This document shows, in pieces, positions 44,400 through 58,265 of a stretch of 64,000 bases of DNA (position 1 is the stretch's first letter; the number at the start of each line of letters is the position of its first letter). The stretch spans positions 233,556,380 to 233,620,379 of the forward strand of contig NC_073695.1 in the NCBI RefSeq assembly GCF_029784165.1, in the 5' to 3' direction. Both the position numbers and the translations under genes were made by a program. The notes beneath the pieces are model-generated. The model worked only from the letters and a program-made list of their open reading frames with translations, was not told the origin of the DNA and ran no database searches. This DNA is from Wyeomyia smithii. Its lineage: Eukaryota > Arthropoda > Insecta > Diptera > Culicidae.

Positions 44400-45711
44400 C
44401 GCGACGACGATGCTCGGAACAGAGAAAAACCGGATCTGGGTAAATTACCTTAGGGTAAGGACGAGAGAGGACTTGGTCAAGTACAGACAAGCAAGGGACG
44501 AAATGATCACGATCCTGAGACGTAAAAAGCGTCAGCAGGATGATCGTGATCATGAAGAGCTAATAGAGCTCTTTACTGCTAATGATACGCGAAAGTTCTT
44601 CGAAAAGATTAACCAATCTCGTAAAGGCTATGTGCCGCGAGCCGACTTTTGCAAGGATGTGGGAGGTAATCTTATCACGAACGATAGCGAGGTGGTCGAC
44701 CGTCAGAAGCAGCAGTTCGATGAACATCTGAATGGTGATGCATCAAACAGAAACGGAAATGGAACCGACCTGGGAGTGACAGCAGTAGAGGGGTATCAGC
44801 CCCCGACCTCCACAAAATTCTGCGGGAGATTGGGAGTATGAAGAACAACAAAGCCACCAACAAATACGGCCTGCCGGGTGGAAACACTTGCTAGAGCACT
44901 GCAGTGGGTCATTTCCAAGATCTGGGAAGAGGAAGATCTGCCGAAAGCCTGGATGGAGGGAGTCGTCTGCCCAATCTATAAGAAGGGCGGTAAGCTGGAG
45001 TGCTGCAACTATCATGGCATTACACTCCTCAACGCTGCTTATGAAATTCTTTCAAAAGTCCTATTCCAGCGTCTAACACCTCTCACCAGGAGGTTCGTGG
45101 GGCAGTACCAGGTGGCTTTCATAGGAGCCCGCGCAACCACGGACCAGATATTTTCGATACGACAGATTTTGCAAAAATGTAGTGAGAACAACCTGTTCAC
45201 GCATCTCATTTTTATTGACTTCAAGGCAGCCTAGGATACAGCTGATCGAAAACAGCTATGACAAATCATGCAAGAGAACGAGCATATTTTTTCAGATAAA
45301 CTGACGCGGCTAATCAAGGCTACCATGGATCGTGTGATGAATTACGTGCGTATTTCGGGGATACTCTCGAGTCTCTTCGAGTAATGCCGAGGATTGAGAC
45401 AAGGTGATGGACTTTCCTGTTTGCCTTTTAATATCGCCCTCGACGGTGTTATACGAAATCGGGCATCGACACGAGTAGTGGTACGATTTTCACAAAGCGG
45501 GTTCAGTTTAAAGGATTCGCTGATGACTTGGACATCATAACACGAAGCTTTGCGACGGCGGAGGAAACCTACACCTCGACGGTGTTATACGAAATCGGGC
45601 ATCGACACGAGTAGTGGTACGATTTTCACGAAGCGGGTTCAGTTTAAAGGATTCGCTGATGACTTGGACATCATAACACGAAGCTTTGCGACGGCGGAGG
45701 AAACCTACACC
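44400..45711 (+). pseudogene. reverse transcriptase of copy D with a 136-bp tandem duplication
   Basis: Linker (ILRRKKRQQDDRDHEELIEL, RKFFEKINQSRKGYVPRADF, QQFDEHLNGD), RT entry (CPIYKKGGKLECCNYHGITL), GARATTDQIFSIRQIL, and motif A FIDFKAA followed by a stop (45234). Motif B GLRQGDGLSC and catalytic GFADDLDIITRSF follow. A 136-bp segment (45440-45575) is repeated immediately (45576-45711) with a single visible difference. Because 136 is not a multiple of three, the copy shifts frame and duplicates the catalytic box. Multiple stops. Confidence 0.85.
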
Positions 45712-45756
45712 AGACTAAAAGCGGAAGCTAATCATATTAAACTGCTGATCAGTGCG

Positions 45757-46405
45757 TTAAGGGGTTATATACCTTTTTAGTTTTCAAAAAAACGAAAAAA
45801 AATTATTGCGTTATCTTGGAATACAACAACTTGAGAACATTTTCACAAATTTTCATAAAGTTTTGAGCAATAGGAAGAAAGTTAGAGCGATTTGCAGCGC
45901 GCCTCGCCACGGTCGCATAAGCTGAACTAGAAACTTTACACGCGATTATCTCGGAATAGTGTTTTCCGGAAAATGACTTTGCCGTGATCCTGATTGCGGG
46001 AAAACTACTGAACCGATTTCCTTCATCTTTTTTTTTAAATTTTCGTTATTAAATTCGCCGGTCCTTGAACGATCGCTTTTTGCAACATACAGTTACATTT
46101 TGCCGCAAAAAAAAATTTTAATACAACTTTTAGCGCTCAAAACGTGCATTTTTTTGATTTCGGTAGACCCGCTGAGTCTCTACCAGGATCACCGCAAGCC
46201 TCTGCAAAAAAATAGCGTTTCGGGGAAACGGCCATTACTCCAGTAGTAATTGGTATATCTCAAAATCAAACGTATTTTGTTGTTGTTGATAAACTGTACT
46301 TTCAGAAAAATACCACTTTGATGCAATGAAAATTGTGCTATGCACTTAAAAATAAATTCAAACTTCCCTCATTTTTCTCGACCAAAAAGGTATATAACCC
46401 CTTAA
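45757..46405. mobile_element. TTAA-flanked MITE with 18-bp TIRs (piggyBac-like)
   Basis: TTAA at 45757-45760 and 46402-46405 encloses 641 bp with perfect 18-bp inverted ends GGGGTTATATACCTTTTT. Collapsing it to one TTAA gives a continuous RT frame reading KTKYMI, a conserved RT-thumb motif of this family, which confirms the insertion. No coding sequence. Confidence 0.88.
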
Positions 46406-46421
46406 AGACAAAGTATATGAT

Positions 46422-46618
46422 TGGATTAGGCCGATAATCATCGATTGAATAGCTCTGTGTTCCTTTTTTTGGAATCAGTGTGATAATCCCGTCGAAGAAA
46501 CTATTTGGAGGGAAACGGTACCCGAGAGATATCCATTGTAAATTTCTAATATATCGTCTATAACCACCACAAAATGTTGTATATAGGACTCGTATGTAAG
46601 CCCAACCGGGCCAGCAGA
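46422..46618 (-). pseudogene. RT fragment of a different non-LTR element (copy G)
   Basis: Minus translation in two frames gives GPVGLTYESYIQHF (usual form GPDGLTYEFY) and FFDGIITLIPKKGTQSYSID followed by DYRPN. This is the N-terminal RT region of an L1/R1/I-type element, not RTE or Jockey/CR1. Only about 65 codons survive, with a frameshift. It abuts copy D directly. Confidence 0.7.
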
Positions 46619-46624
46619 CTTCTT

Positions 46625-46915
46625 TTTTTGCAAACCATCAAGGCTTTTTTCGGCTTGTTTTTAGCTCGATTTACAGTTGTAGACGACACTCTCAGCTTGC
46701 TTGCGACATCTCGGACGGATTCCGTTTGAAACGTCGTTTTTGCGGTTTTTGGATTTCGATTTTTCCCCCGATCTTGTCTTCCCGGCAGTCGACAAATGTT
46801 CTGCTAACACTTTTATTACGTTGGTGATGGTTGATTTGGCCACCTTCAACAGTTTTGCCAGCAAGTAATTCGGATTTTCGTGATTTGATGCACTGGTTTT
46901 CTTGCTTCGACGCCA
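46625..46915 (-). pseudogene. N-terminal relic of a mariner-like (ITmD37-type) transposase
   Basis: Starts with MASKQENQ at about 46913. After a frameshift it reads LLAKLLKVAKSTITNVIKVL and then GKTRSGEKSKSKNRKNDVSN, and ends near FKRNPS and KQAEKSLDGLQKKK-like sequence. This is the helix-turn-helix and basic linker of mosquito-type mariner relatives. The catalytic domain is absent. Confidence 0.6.
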
Positions 46916-46929
46916 TTTTCACAACTGAT

Positions 46930-47155
46930 ACACAACTATATACACTAAGGCCACTTTTTACGCCGCCTTTTACGCGGAATTTACACGGTTTTTTATGAGG
47001 ATTCCGGAATTTACGCTGTGTTTGTTTGCGCGGATTTCGGTTTCTCTTCACTCGGATTGCAGAATTAACGCGGGTTTTTTACGCGGATTCTGGAGTTAAC
47101 ACGTTTTTTTACGCGGATTCCGGAATTTACGCGGTTTTTTACGCGGCACGTATTC
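46930..47155. repeat. ~31-bp minisatellite next to the mariner relic
   Basis: About six imperfect tandem units of the type GGAATTTACGCGG then TTTTTTACGCGGATTCC, diverging to the left. It lies where the terminal region of the mariner-like element would be, so it may be an amplified end sequence. Confidence 0.75.
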
Positions 47156-48465
47156 CAGATAAGTTGGTACAAAATAAACTACTCGAATGGTACCATACTC
47201 TAAATAAAACCACTGTTTGAGTAGCTTATGAACGCGGTGTACCTGCGCAGCCCTGCATTTGTCTCGTTCCCACTCGAAAAATGCTCCATTGATTTTGTAA
47301 AGAACTTTTTGACAGTTCCCTATTGGATTTTATTTGGGGCTCGATAAAGCCGACAAAAAAAATCATTTTGTTCATAATTTATCGAGCAATTGGACAGGAA
47401 TGGGTACGGAGTATTATGGGGCTGCGTGTACCAGAAAAACACCAGTGTTACGTATGTTTTATGTATGTGGTAACACCCTTCAGACGTATTGGATCCACTT
47501 CTGAAAGGGAAAGGGGAGATTATTCGGCACTACGGCAACTTTCAGAATAAAATCGTTGAGGATAAGGCCTCGGTCATGTCAAGAGAAACTCGGTTGATAT
47601 TTGAAGATCGGTGCATGATGTGCGACTTCCGGTATCCGAGAAGCTGTCCATAATCGTTGAAACGTTTAAAAATCCTAAATTTGCTGAAAAAAAAAAATGA
47701 TCACACAAACCGCACTGTGGATGTTTGCGAAACCGGAATGACGTGCAGAAACCAAATATGTTTAAATCTTGTTTTCATGACCGTTTGTTTTATTTTGCAG
47801 GTTTGAATTGAACCTTTTCCTTATTTCTTTACGTTTCGATCTACTTATTTTCTTTCGGCCATCTTTAGAAATAGTTGCCTTGCGTTATTGCATCAAGGCG
47901 CGCAATTTAAATCTGATTTAAAGTAACAATTTCGAAATTCCTGGTTACTGTAAATATTTGTACAACAAAAAAAAAACGGGTGACAACTGAAATTTTGGAA
48001 TTTGTTACTTCATAACAAACACGTTCAGATAAACATGAGAGTATGAATATGTAAATTCTCTCTCTAGTCTTCATGCTAGTATTTTTAGTTTTATTCACAT
48101 ATGCTCAGTTTTGTATAGAAAAGAGGGCGTCAAAACAAGAAACGTTGCGCAAACGCATTGTACAGCTCTAACCGAACTGCACAAAAATCCTGGCAATAAG
48201 TTCCCTGCAATGAGTAGCGAAAATTTTCTAATTTTGGCTGTGTATAATTTTCCTGCAAACCTCAACAATAATCCGCCAGGAATGTAGTGAGAGACCGGCC
48301 AAAGTAATGGAGTTAAGAAACGATTTCGTTCTTCATAGCTGAATGTGTACTAGAAGTGTGTACTTGGAGAAAATTTGGGTTTTTCTCCTTCAAAAATGCA
48401 ATCCCGTTAGAAGGCATCCAATCCTTGTCATACAATTAAAGATGTCATTTGGATTTTGAGTTTCT
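47156..48465. other. unassigned
   Basis: AT-rich, no gene recognised. A short purine/pyrimidine-mixed stretch at 47.3-47.65 kb resembles nothing I know. Confidence 0.35.
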
Positions 48466-48680
48466 TGGTGCACGGGTCTTGAGGTACGATGCTGGCCTAA
48501 CAAACCAGCCGTCGTCGGTTCGAGTCCCAGCTTGGGAGAGAATGTTAGTGTCAGTAAAATCGTAAATGGCGGGGATAGAATTTCCCCGAACACTTAACAG
48601 TTGACAGCAAAGTCTATGTACAATAAACAGAAGGTCGAGTTCCGAATCGGAATGTAGCACCAAAGCTTTGCTTCGCTTCT
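48466..48680 (+). mobile_element. tRNA-derived SINE (copy 2)
   Basis: The head CTTGAGGTACGATGCTGGCC with B box GGTTCGAGTCCC (48518-48529) leads into GTTAGTGTCAGTAAAATCG. It continues with AACAGTTGACAGCAAAGTCT, AACAGAAGGTCGAGTTCCG and GGAATGTAGCACCAAAGCTT. The order is the same as in the copies at 6.5 and 57.0 kb. It has the best preserved head of the three. Confidence 0.85.
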
Positions 48681-48971
48681 TTCATTACAAATCTTTAAAC
48701 ACACTCGCGACAAGTGTCTGATCGCATAGCCTACCATGGAAAGTCCTGACCGGATGGTTACGGACATTTTACTCAAATATGTGCTATTTTGTATGCTTTT
48801 AGACAAGTTGTGTTACACATAAACAAATTTTATTTTTTTAAATTATATTGAAATCTTGTTGGTCAGTGTGACAATGGGCCACGAAAACTAAATTTCAATC
48901 GCGATTGTTTTATTTAAGCACGTTGCAAACCGGAGTAGGTTTTGTTCGGTCGATTAATATCATAATTAATC

Positions 48972-49237
48972 AAATTTAAAGACGACTGTAACATGAAATT
49001 TCTAGGGAAATACGGCTTTTTCAGTCTTAGAGGTGTATCAAAACGCTACTAGGTTTTATGTCCGACGTTTCGGCCTTTGAACTTGGCCTTCCTCAGAACT
49101 CCTTCCTTCCTGAACGAAAAACGGTACAACTTTATATCCCCTGAGGAAGCCCAAGTTCAAAGGCCGAAACGTCGGACATAAAACCTAGTAGCGTTTTGAT
49201 ACACCTCTAAGACTGAAAAAGCCGTATTTCCCTAGAA
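48972..49237. mobile_element. near-perfect palindrome, Penelope-like remnant or non-autonomous unit
   Basis: Arms 48998-49096 and 49141-49239 are reverse complements at 98 of 99 positions around a 44-nt loop, with a 26-nt extension on the left. A 13-bp direct repeat ATCATAATTAATC (48959-48971) and ATCATAATTTATC (49238-49250) flanks the unit, one difference. Each arm holds CTGAGGAAG...GGCCGAAACGTCGG, a phrase typical of Penelope-like element termini, which are known to occur as inverted repeats with a short extension. No protein is encoded. The Penelope link is inference. Confidence 0.6.
49131..49183 (+). ncRNA. hammerhead-ribozyme-like motif
   Basis: Core CTGAGGA (49141-49147) matches CUGANGA. 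Helix II is formed by GCC (149-151) and GGC (162-164) around AAGTTCAAA. GAAAC (49166-49170) is followed by the cleavage triplet GTC (49171-49173), implying a two-pair helix III. Helix I pairs TTTATATCC upstream with GGACATAAA downstream (8 of 9 positions). Deviations: an extra A after the core and a C after helix II. The left arm's minus strand has better helix II (GGCC/GGCC) but no helix I. Hammerheads in Penelope-like elements are established; activity here is unproven. Confidence 0.4.
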
Positions 49238-50024
49238 ATCATAATTTATCTAATGATTACGCCTTTCCCTTCAAAGAACCGCGTCTACCAAAGTGCGTTC
49301 GCTTTCTCGAAGGAATTTGGGATAGGTAACAGAAATACTTAGATGATTTTCGCGCGTCATTTGTATAGAATCGCGGTGTTTGACAAAAAATTACGTCACG
49401 CACAGCATTGTTCGATTCCACCAATTACCACGAGTCATGATAACAAAAATCCTTCCTTTCCGCAGGAGTCGTTTGAATTTAAAAATAAATTCAGTCTCGG
49501 TCTGATCGTGCTGTCGTACTTTTATAAAGGCGTGTTATTAATTAACGTTTGTTTCGTTCGGTCGATAAATATCGCGATTACGCAAAGTATGCATTCCAAA
49601 GAATCACGTCTACCGAAGTGCGTTTGCTTTCTCAAGAGTACTCAGAATTGATAATAGACAAACATTTAAACACCTGGAAGCTTGGAGTGATGGATGATCT
49701 CCCCGCGCGTCACTTGTATAGAGTTGTGCTATTTGAAAAGAAATACTCATCGGTCGCCTTCGTAATGAGTTAACGTCGCGCGAAACATCGTTCGATTTCG
49801 TCACTTACCATGGTGATACAACCCTTCCTTTCTATCACAGTCACGGAGATGCAGAGGTAAACTCGGTCTCCGACAACAACGACTGTTATATCTTTTTCCT
49901 TACAATCTCCTTCCTCACCCTAGAGACCGTTAGAACGTGGCCGGTGCCGTTATCGGTCTATACAAAACGGAAGCTTCAGAATTGTTGTACATTGAAGATG
50001 GTAAACTAATCCCAAGTTGCTGTA

Positions 50025-50249
50025 TAGGGGAACCGCCTCTATATTCATCTCATCGCATGCATTTGTCCAATTACACGTCAAATTTTACTATTTTAGAAGT
50101 GAAAGTAATTTTAATTTTACCTCTCGAATCAGTCGAGTGGTCGAATGTTTTACGTTGGAACAAATTAGTAAAATTTGACGGTAAATTGGACAAATTTGAG
50201 CGATGAGATGTACTTACGTGTTGAGATGAATATAGGAGCGCTTCCCCTA
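50025..50249. mobile_element. MITE, TAGGGGAA-ended family, short copy
   Basis: Inverted ends TAGGGGAACCGCCTCTATAT then TCATCTCA on the left. On the right, TGAGATGAATATAGGAGCGC runs into TTCCCCTA. Inner inverted stretches CAAATTTG / AATTGGACAAAT continue the palindrome. The outer TA pairs suggest a TA target. Related ends occur at 62.1 and 63.2 kb. Confidence 0.75.
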
Positions 50250-53200
50250 CGTGGTTCTCTGTGCAACTTCACTAGCTCAGATCCATCACGGATGTACTCA
50301 AGCTCAGTAGTTGTTTACTGCTTTGTGGATGTCAGAATAAGTGACGAGTGAATTCGACTCATTTGAAAAAAGACCTTCGAAAACTGAAGCTTTACTCTGT
50401 TTTCTTCTGCTTGTAAAATAATAGTCTCTTTATTTGCAGAGTCCATAATCATCTTCTGGAACTTAACTAAAACACGCCAGTCTATAAGTTACTCTTTATG
50501 AGTTTATCTAAAGACGCCCTTGACAGGACTAATTTGTAGGTTTTAATTATCTATTTTGTGGAGATAAACTAATCCGAATTTGAGTTTGTACTTTAGGAAA
50601 TTCTATTCAATATTGGTCTGAACAATGATAAAGTTAACAAGATATTTCAGGAATAATAAATCATACAGACCCTCTTATTTATTCCATAACGTGGATTTCC
50701 GGTTTACTCACCTGAAACGAGAAAGGAAAAAATAATATTATTTTAATTACAACAAATTAAAGATTGTACGTCATCAGTTGAAAATGCTGTGCAATAAAAC
50801 CAAAATAGCATAACCTCTTGCATGGTGGAGAAAAAAATCAATAATGTTCCGCAATTGGTCATGCTTGAAATGCAGTTTTAAAATACTGCTAGAGTTTGAA
50901 CAGAATATTAAAATCCTCGCTATGGTGAGGCCTAAGTTCAACACACAAATTAATTCAATTAGCTTGCTAGCGGGGTCAAAGACTTTGCGCGTCTACTAGT
51001 ACATTCCTCGTATATCCATGAGAGCCACGGGACGGTCTTCCAGCATTCGGAAAAGGAAAGACACATTGTGCGATTCGCACGCGACTTCTTCCGCCGGTCG
51101 TCATCGGCGGTTGCCATCTATGGTGGGAAGCGGAAGGAAATACGTGTAATAGCGCAAGTGGCGCCCACAGGGCGACTATAAACAGATTTATAGTGTCTAT
51201 ACCCCTTTTCGGTCGGGTCCTACCTAACCCCGTCAACGGCGCGGGGTTGCTACCGTCGCTCTGTTCCGGGATGCGTACAAAGGCTTCCGATAAACTTACA
51301 CATCCGCCCTGTAGACAATCGGTTGGTGGAATAAAAGATGGAGAAAACTTTTCGCAAAGGCTCACGTCCTCACATGCTGTGGGGTTTCCGGCCACAGACC
51401 GCATTTACTGGTTGCGTTTCGGGTATAATGTAGCAGAGAACTTTTCCAACGACGAATTTTTTCTTACCAGCATTTTTCTAATCGCGGGCCGACTGAGAGG
51501 GGTGAGGAAAATCTTTTGTTCAAATTATCTCGGCAAATGGTATTTCCTAGTTTGCCGGAAGCTTTTATATGTATATTTATTCGACCGGGGGCGAGAGACA
51601 GAAGTCAAGTTCATATCATAGGCTTTTTCTCAGCCGAGCGACTTTTGCTGGTGGAAGCATGCCAAAATAGTTCATTCATTTCAATTGACCACCTTTTTTG
51701 CCGTCGAATGGTTTATCAGACAAACTGTGCAATGTTAGAGGAAAATCAAAAGCAGTTTCGTTTTTTCAACTTTTATTAACATAACTTTGCTGGTTTCCGT
51801 GCAAAAGTTCAAGTTTTGCTAGATGTGATCTAATCACTTTTTTATCGCACAGCTTTAACAGTTACTGGCGGGTGCAGTCGTCCGACTAGAGTCAACAACT
51901 TGCCAGACTTCCCGACAGGAGACACAGACACAGGCAACAAGCGTCCCATGTTATGGCGACACAAGCGATAAAAATATCGTCGGCCAAACTGCTTCTAACG
52001 CAAACGTTAACAAGAAGTTTCGGGAGAGAAATAATCCACTATCGCTGTCTCTGGCTCAGACTGCTAGCTGTGTTGAGCTGAGTGGGATGAGACGCACATT
52101 ATGATTTATTCGCAACAAAATTATGCGTCTGCTAGCTAACAGCTTTCCGATATCGTTCACAGCATAAGGATGATGGCTGATAGATTCCATCCGGAACAGC
52201 ATCCACAATACAAACGACGCAGAAAAACTGGTTCAGACGCCCGGGAACGGCTATTTCTTTGATATAAAAACGTTTGAAAGGTCGGAGATAAAAGAAAGAA
52301 TCTTGTCGCTTGCATTCACGGTAAGATGATAGAACTGATAAAAGACAAATGGAGAGGAAAAACTCTGCGTAACGGAAAAAAAACTTTTTTTGTTTTTTTA
52401 TCATTATTTTTCTCTGTTTGGCGTGTGCACAAAGCATACGTGAGGGCGTACTACAATTAAATTACTATTCTGATTTTACGGCACATTCGGGAAAAATGTT
52501 TGAATTATACCGCCCCCTGACGATGCTATCTGAGGTCTCACGCAGCTGGCAATAAACAAATATGCAAATGCCAACTGTCGGAAAACGCAGCTTCAGCTTT
52601 CATAAAAAACCGAAATTAAAATCGCATTAGTAAAATTTATTGCACCTATGATTGGATTGCGGTTTACGCAAGCATCCTCATAAATCATAACGACTATTAA
52701 AAAAATATGTTATAGTCTATGAACGTTGGATAGTGCCGTGTGGGAGTACACAGTACACCTCTTTGGTCAGTACTTTAAGTTATACTGTAATTTGAAAATT
52801 AGGAAAAGGAAGTCTTAACATACACGAGAGCTTCGATAAGTTAGCTGTGTAATAGTCGTCATACTGGATATATTTTATTAGTTGTAATATAGTTGGACGA
52901 CTTAGCGTGTGCTTGTTTATGATTTTTTGAAAGAGATCGGAGGTTCACTTCTGATGAAATCATCAACCTAAACCGATGTTTTCTACGTAAAGTTTTGCAT
53001 CTAATCTAAAAATGGCACGCGAACATATGTAAGTACATTCGATCAATTCAATTATCATCTTAAAACGGCTGTGTTTTTTCGATTCATTTTATTATTACCT
53101 CTCGACCGAGAAACGTATCCTGTCAGTTGTAGTATTTCCATTACCTTGAAATAAGCCCCGTCAGAACAAATGTCACTCCAGATTGGAACACGTGTTTTGC

Positions 53201-53799
53201 AGACTCATTGCTGTCACAGCTTTCCACAGCCGGGCTCAAGTATCACTCTCGATTCCACTTCGGATCGTTCAACCTCAAATGGGGCCGGGTACGGTTTTGC
53301 GATTATTTATTTTCCCACCAGAGCGGCACCAGAACCTAGTTAGTGAAGGAAAGAACGCGAACGCTGTCTGTATCAATTTCTTCCGCTTTATCCGGTACAA
53401 GTGTGGAAGTAAAATATATGTACTATTTCCACTTACGTTGATGTCAAAACAGCCGACGTCTGTCGGGAGCTGTCCGCAGGGATTTTCCCGCAAGCAGCCT
53501 AAGCTTGCCATTTCGCGCTAGGTTTCATGCTCTACCGCGGGAAAAATTAAAGGTTGAAATGTGGTCGGAAAGAGATTACATTTGTCATTTAGATTTTTTT
53601 TATGGAAAAAGTTCATTATAATATAAATAAAATAATTGAAATATAAATAAGTGATTCAAATCAAACTGACTAACATAATATTAGTTTTATGAGAAGCTTG
53701 TCGAGATTTTTTTACCAATCGAAGCCTTCTTTAAGAAAACCAAGCTACGCTATTTCACACTACATACAATATCCGCCATAAGCTGGGAATCGCTTTACT
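50250..53799. other. unassigned; probable intron sequence
   Basis: No transposon and no convincing exon. Frames such as 51193-51621 and 53183-53521 lack domains and are opposed by equally long frames on the other strand. A recursive-splicing-like site lies at 50712/50711 on minus (separate entry). Confidence 0.35.
50703..50731 (-). promoter_or_regulatory. candidate recursive-splicing (ratchet) site
   Basis: On minus, the pyrimidine run TTTTTTCCTTTCTCGTTTCAG is joined directly to GTGAGTAAAC, so an excellent 3' splice site abuts an excellent 5' splice site with no exon between (junction 50712|50711). This is the form of zero-length exons used in long fly introns. It is on the same strand as the exon at 8386-8508. 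Confidence 0.4.
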
Positions 53800-56720
<2,921 letters not shown>

Positions 56721-56972
56721 TAATTACGCTCATAATTTCCGTTTTCAATTAAAAATCATATTCTTTTCTTGTCAAGCTCTTCAGCTGTCAAAATCAAACC
56801 AAAGAGCATTCGAGTAGTTTTCATTTGACTCACAAAGTGCTCGAACTTGAAGCAAGTGTTTTTCAACAGAAAGTATCGGGTCATAGCGTCACTATAACCT
56901 GATCATTGTCAATTGAAAATGACTTTGTCAGGCTTTGGTTTTAATATTGTTTTGAACTGTCATTTTTGATTT
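56721..56972. other. unassigned
   Basis: Short AT-rich spacer between the repeat array and the SINE. Confidence 0.35.
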
Positions 56973-57147
56973 GGCTGCCAGTCGTCGTAGGTTCGAGTTT
57001 CGGCTCGGTAGAGACTGTTAGTGTCAGTAGGATCGTAGCGCCACGCAATTGTTCTGTTTATTAAACAGTTGGCTGCGAAGTCTGTGTATAATAAACAGAA
57101 GGTCATATTCCGGATCGGAATGTAGCACCAATGCTTTGCTTTTTCTA
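56973..57147 (+). mobile_element. tRNA-derived SINE (copy 3)
   Basis: B box GGTTCGAGTTTC (56991-57002), then GACTGTTAGTGTCAGTAGGA, AACAGTTGGCTGCGAAGTCT, AACAGAAGGTCATATTCCG and GGAATGTAGCACCAATGCTT. The upstream A-box part is truncated. Confidence 0.8.
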
Positions 57148-57196
57148 TTTTTTTTAGCCAGAACGGTTTGTTTGATGGATGCCTTCGACAATATGG

Positions 57197-57390
57197 TAGG
57201 GTATCGGTTCTATTATCATTAGGTTTGTCCTATTATCGTCAAGGAGGTAAGTGATATCCTAGAACGTCAATTTTTTGCATGATGCTTCTTCATATTGCAG
57301 AGCATCTTCCTGCAAAAGATTAGTTCTCTATGACTTTATTGACCCCCCGGACGATAATTGGACAAACCTGACGATAATAACGGGTGAAAA
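57197..57390. mobile_element. small fold-back element
   Basis: The stretch GTTCTATTATCATTAGGTTT then GTCCTATTATCGTCAAGG (57212-57249) is mirrored by GGACGATAATTGGACAAACC then TGACGATAATAACGGGTG (57350-57387). The arms are about 40 bp and diverged. No clear TSD and no coding sequence. Possibly an old MITE. Confidence 0.5.
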
Positions 57391-58257
57391 CTTCAAATTT
57401 GGATTTTTCTCTACTGCTGTCAAAAAAGGTAAATGAACTTAGAGAAAATCTTATTTATTTCTCATGAAAATACATTATGAACTAACAACAAATATTTAAC
57501 ATTTGAGAGAGGTTAGTTACCGGCCTTCGGCGCTTTCTCATAATGCCGGAACAATAGCGTTGTACGGCCTTCAAGTCCGTCGTGGTCAAAACGCATACTT
57601 TTTATCGGAACGGTGTTTTGGGAGAAATGGAATCATAATATTGTTCAAACGGTCTTCCACTACCTTCCTGGTGGATTATAGTTATAGTTGAGGTTTGCAG
57701 GAATTCATACATAATTGAAACCGGAAGATTTTCGCTTCCAAAATGTTTGTTGTGGAGTAAGAGAGCCTCCGAAAAATCCAATCCAATAATTTTTAGTTGT
57801 CACCCGTTAGAGACTACGGAATCACGTGTGATAATGAAAGTGATCACTAGAACGATGCTGCTAAAGATAACTATAGTGCACAGACAGGAGAAAGTAGCGC
57901 CATTTGCATGAAAGCTTGTATGCATGTCAGAGTGGACAGACAGTGCTACTGTTTTCACCATAAATAGAGCAAATGTAATGAAAAAAGATTTTTTTTTCTG
58001 TTTTGCAGTTAGCCTTTTTCCTTTGCTGGTCTGTCCGCTATTAAAGCAGGTTTTGCAGCAAAATCATACAAACATAATAAATCGCTGTCATGCTAGCTTT
58101 TATACGTGACTATTGAGAGTTATACTTCTGGTGGGTGTATCCTTGTGCACTCGAGCGAGCAAAATAACAAGAATAATAACAAATCGTTCATGAAGTCTAA
58201 CTGTTTGTATACTCTAACTAGTGTCAGCTATGCTGTGGAAAAAAGGTAATGCCAATG
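57391..58257. other. unassigned
   Basis: No supported feature. Short frames at 57503-57691 and 57924-58109 show nothing recognisable. Confidence 0.35.
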
Positions 58258-58265
58258 ATTGGTTG

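Larger units (their letters stand above)
43200..46421 (+). mobile_element. RTE-like non-LTR retrotransposon (copy D), 3'-truncated
   Basis: 5' untranslated region from about 43230 (AACAGCGTCTG, AGACGGCAGCTCC, CGGATCGGAACAATCCGCAA), related to those of copies A-C. The coding region runs to 46421, where another RT fragment in the opposite orientation abuts. The start of the endonuclease lies near 43580. It carries a 136-bp tandem duplication (45440-45711) and a TTAA-flanked MITE (45761-46401). The left boundary is approximate. Confidence 0.82.
48935..49800 (+). repeat. two diverged tandem units, the first interrupted by a palindrome
   Basis: GTTCGGTCGAT...AATATC, then CGCGTCTACCAAAGTGCGTT (about 49270) and CGCGCGTCATTTGTATAGA (about 49352), recur as GTTCGGTCGATAAATATC (49557), CACGTCTACCGAAGTGCGTT (49605) and CGCGCGTCACTTGTATAGA (49704). 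Both units also share CCTTCCTTTC near their ends. The second unit provides the empty site for the insertion at 48972-49237. Confidence 0.65.

Noticed and set aside
48518..48529. tRNA gene suggested by the B box
   Set aside because: No cloverleaf or acceptor stem; same context at 6.5 and 57.0 kb shows a SINE family.
51193..51621. 142-residue plus-strand frame
   Set aside because: Matched by an equally long frame on minus; no domain.
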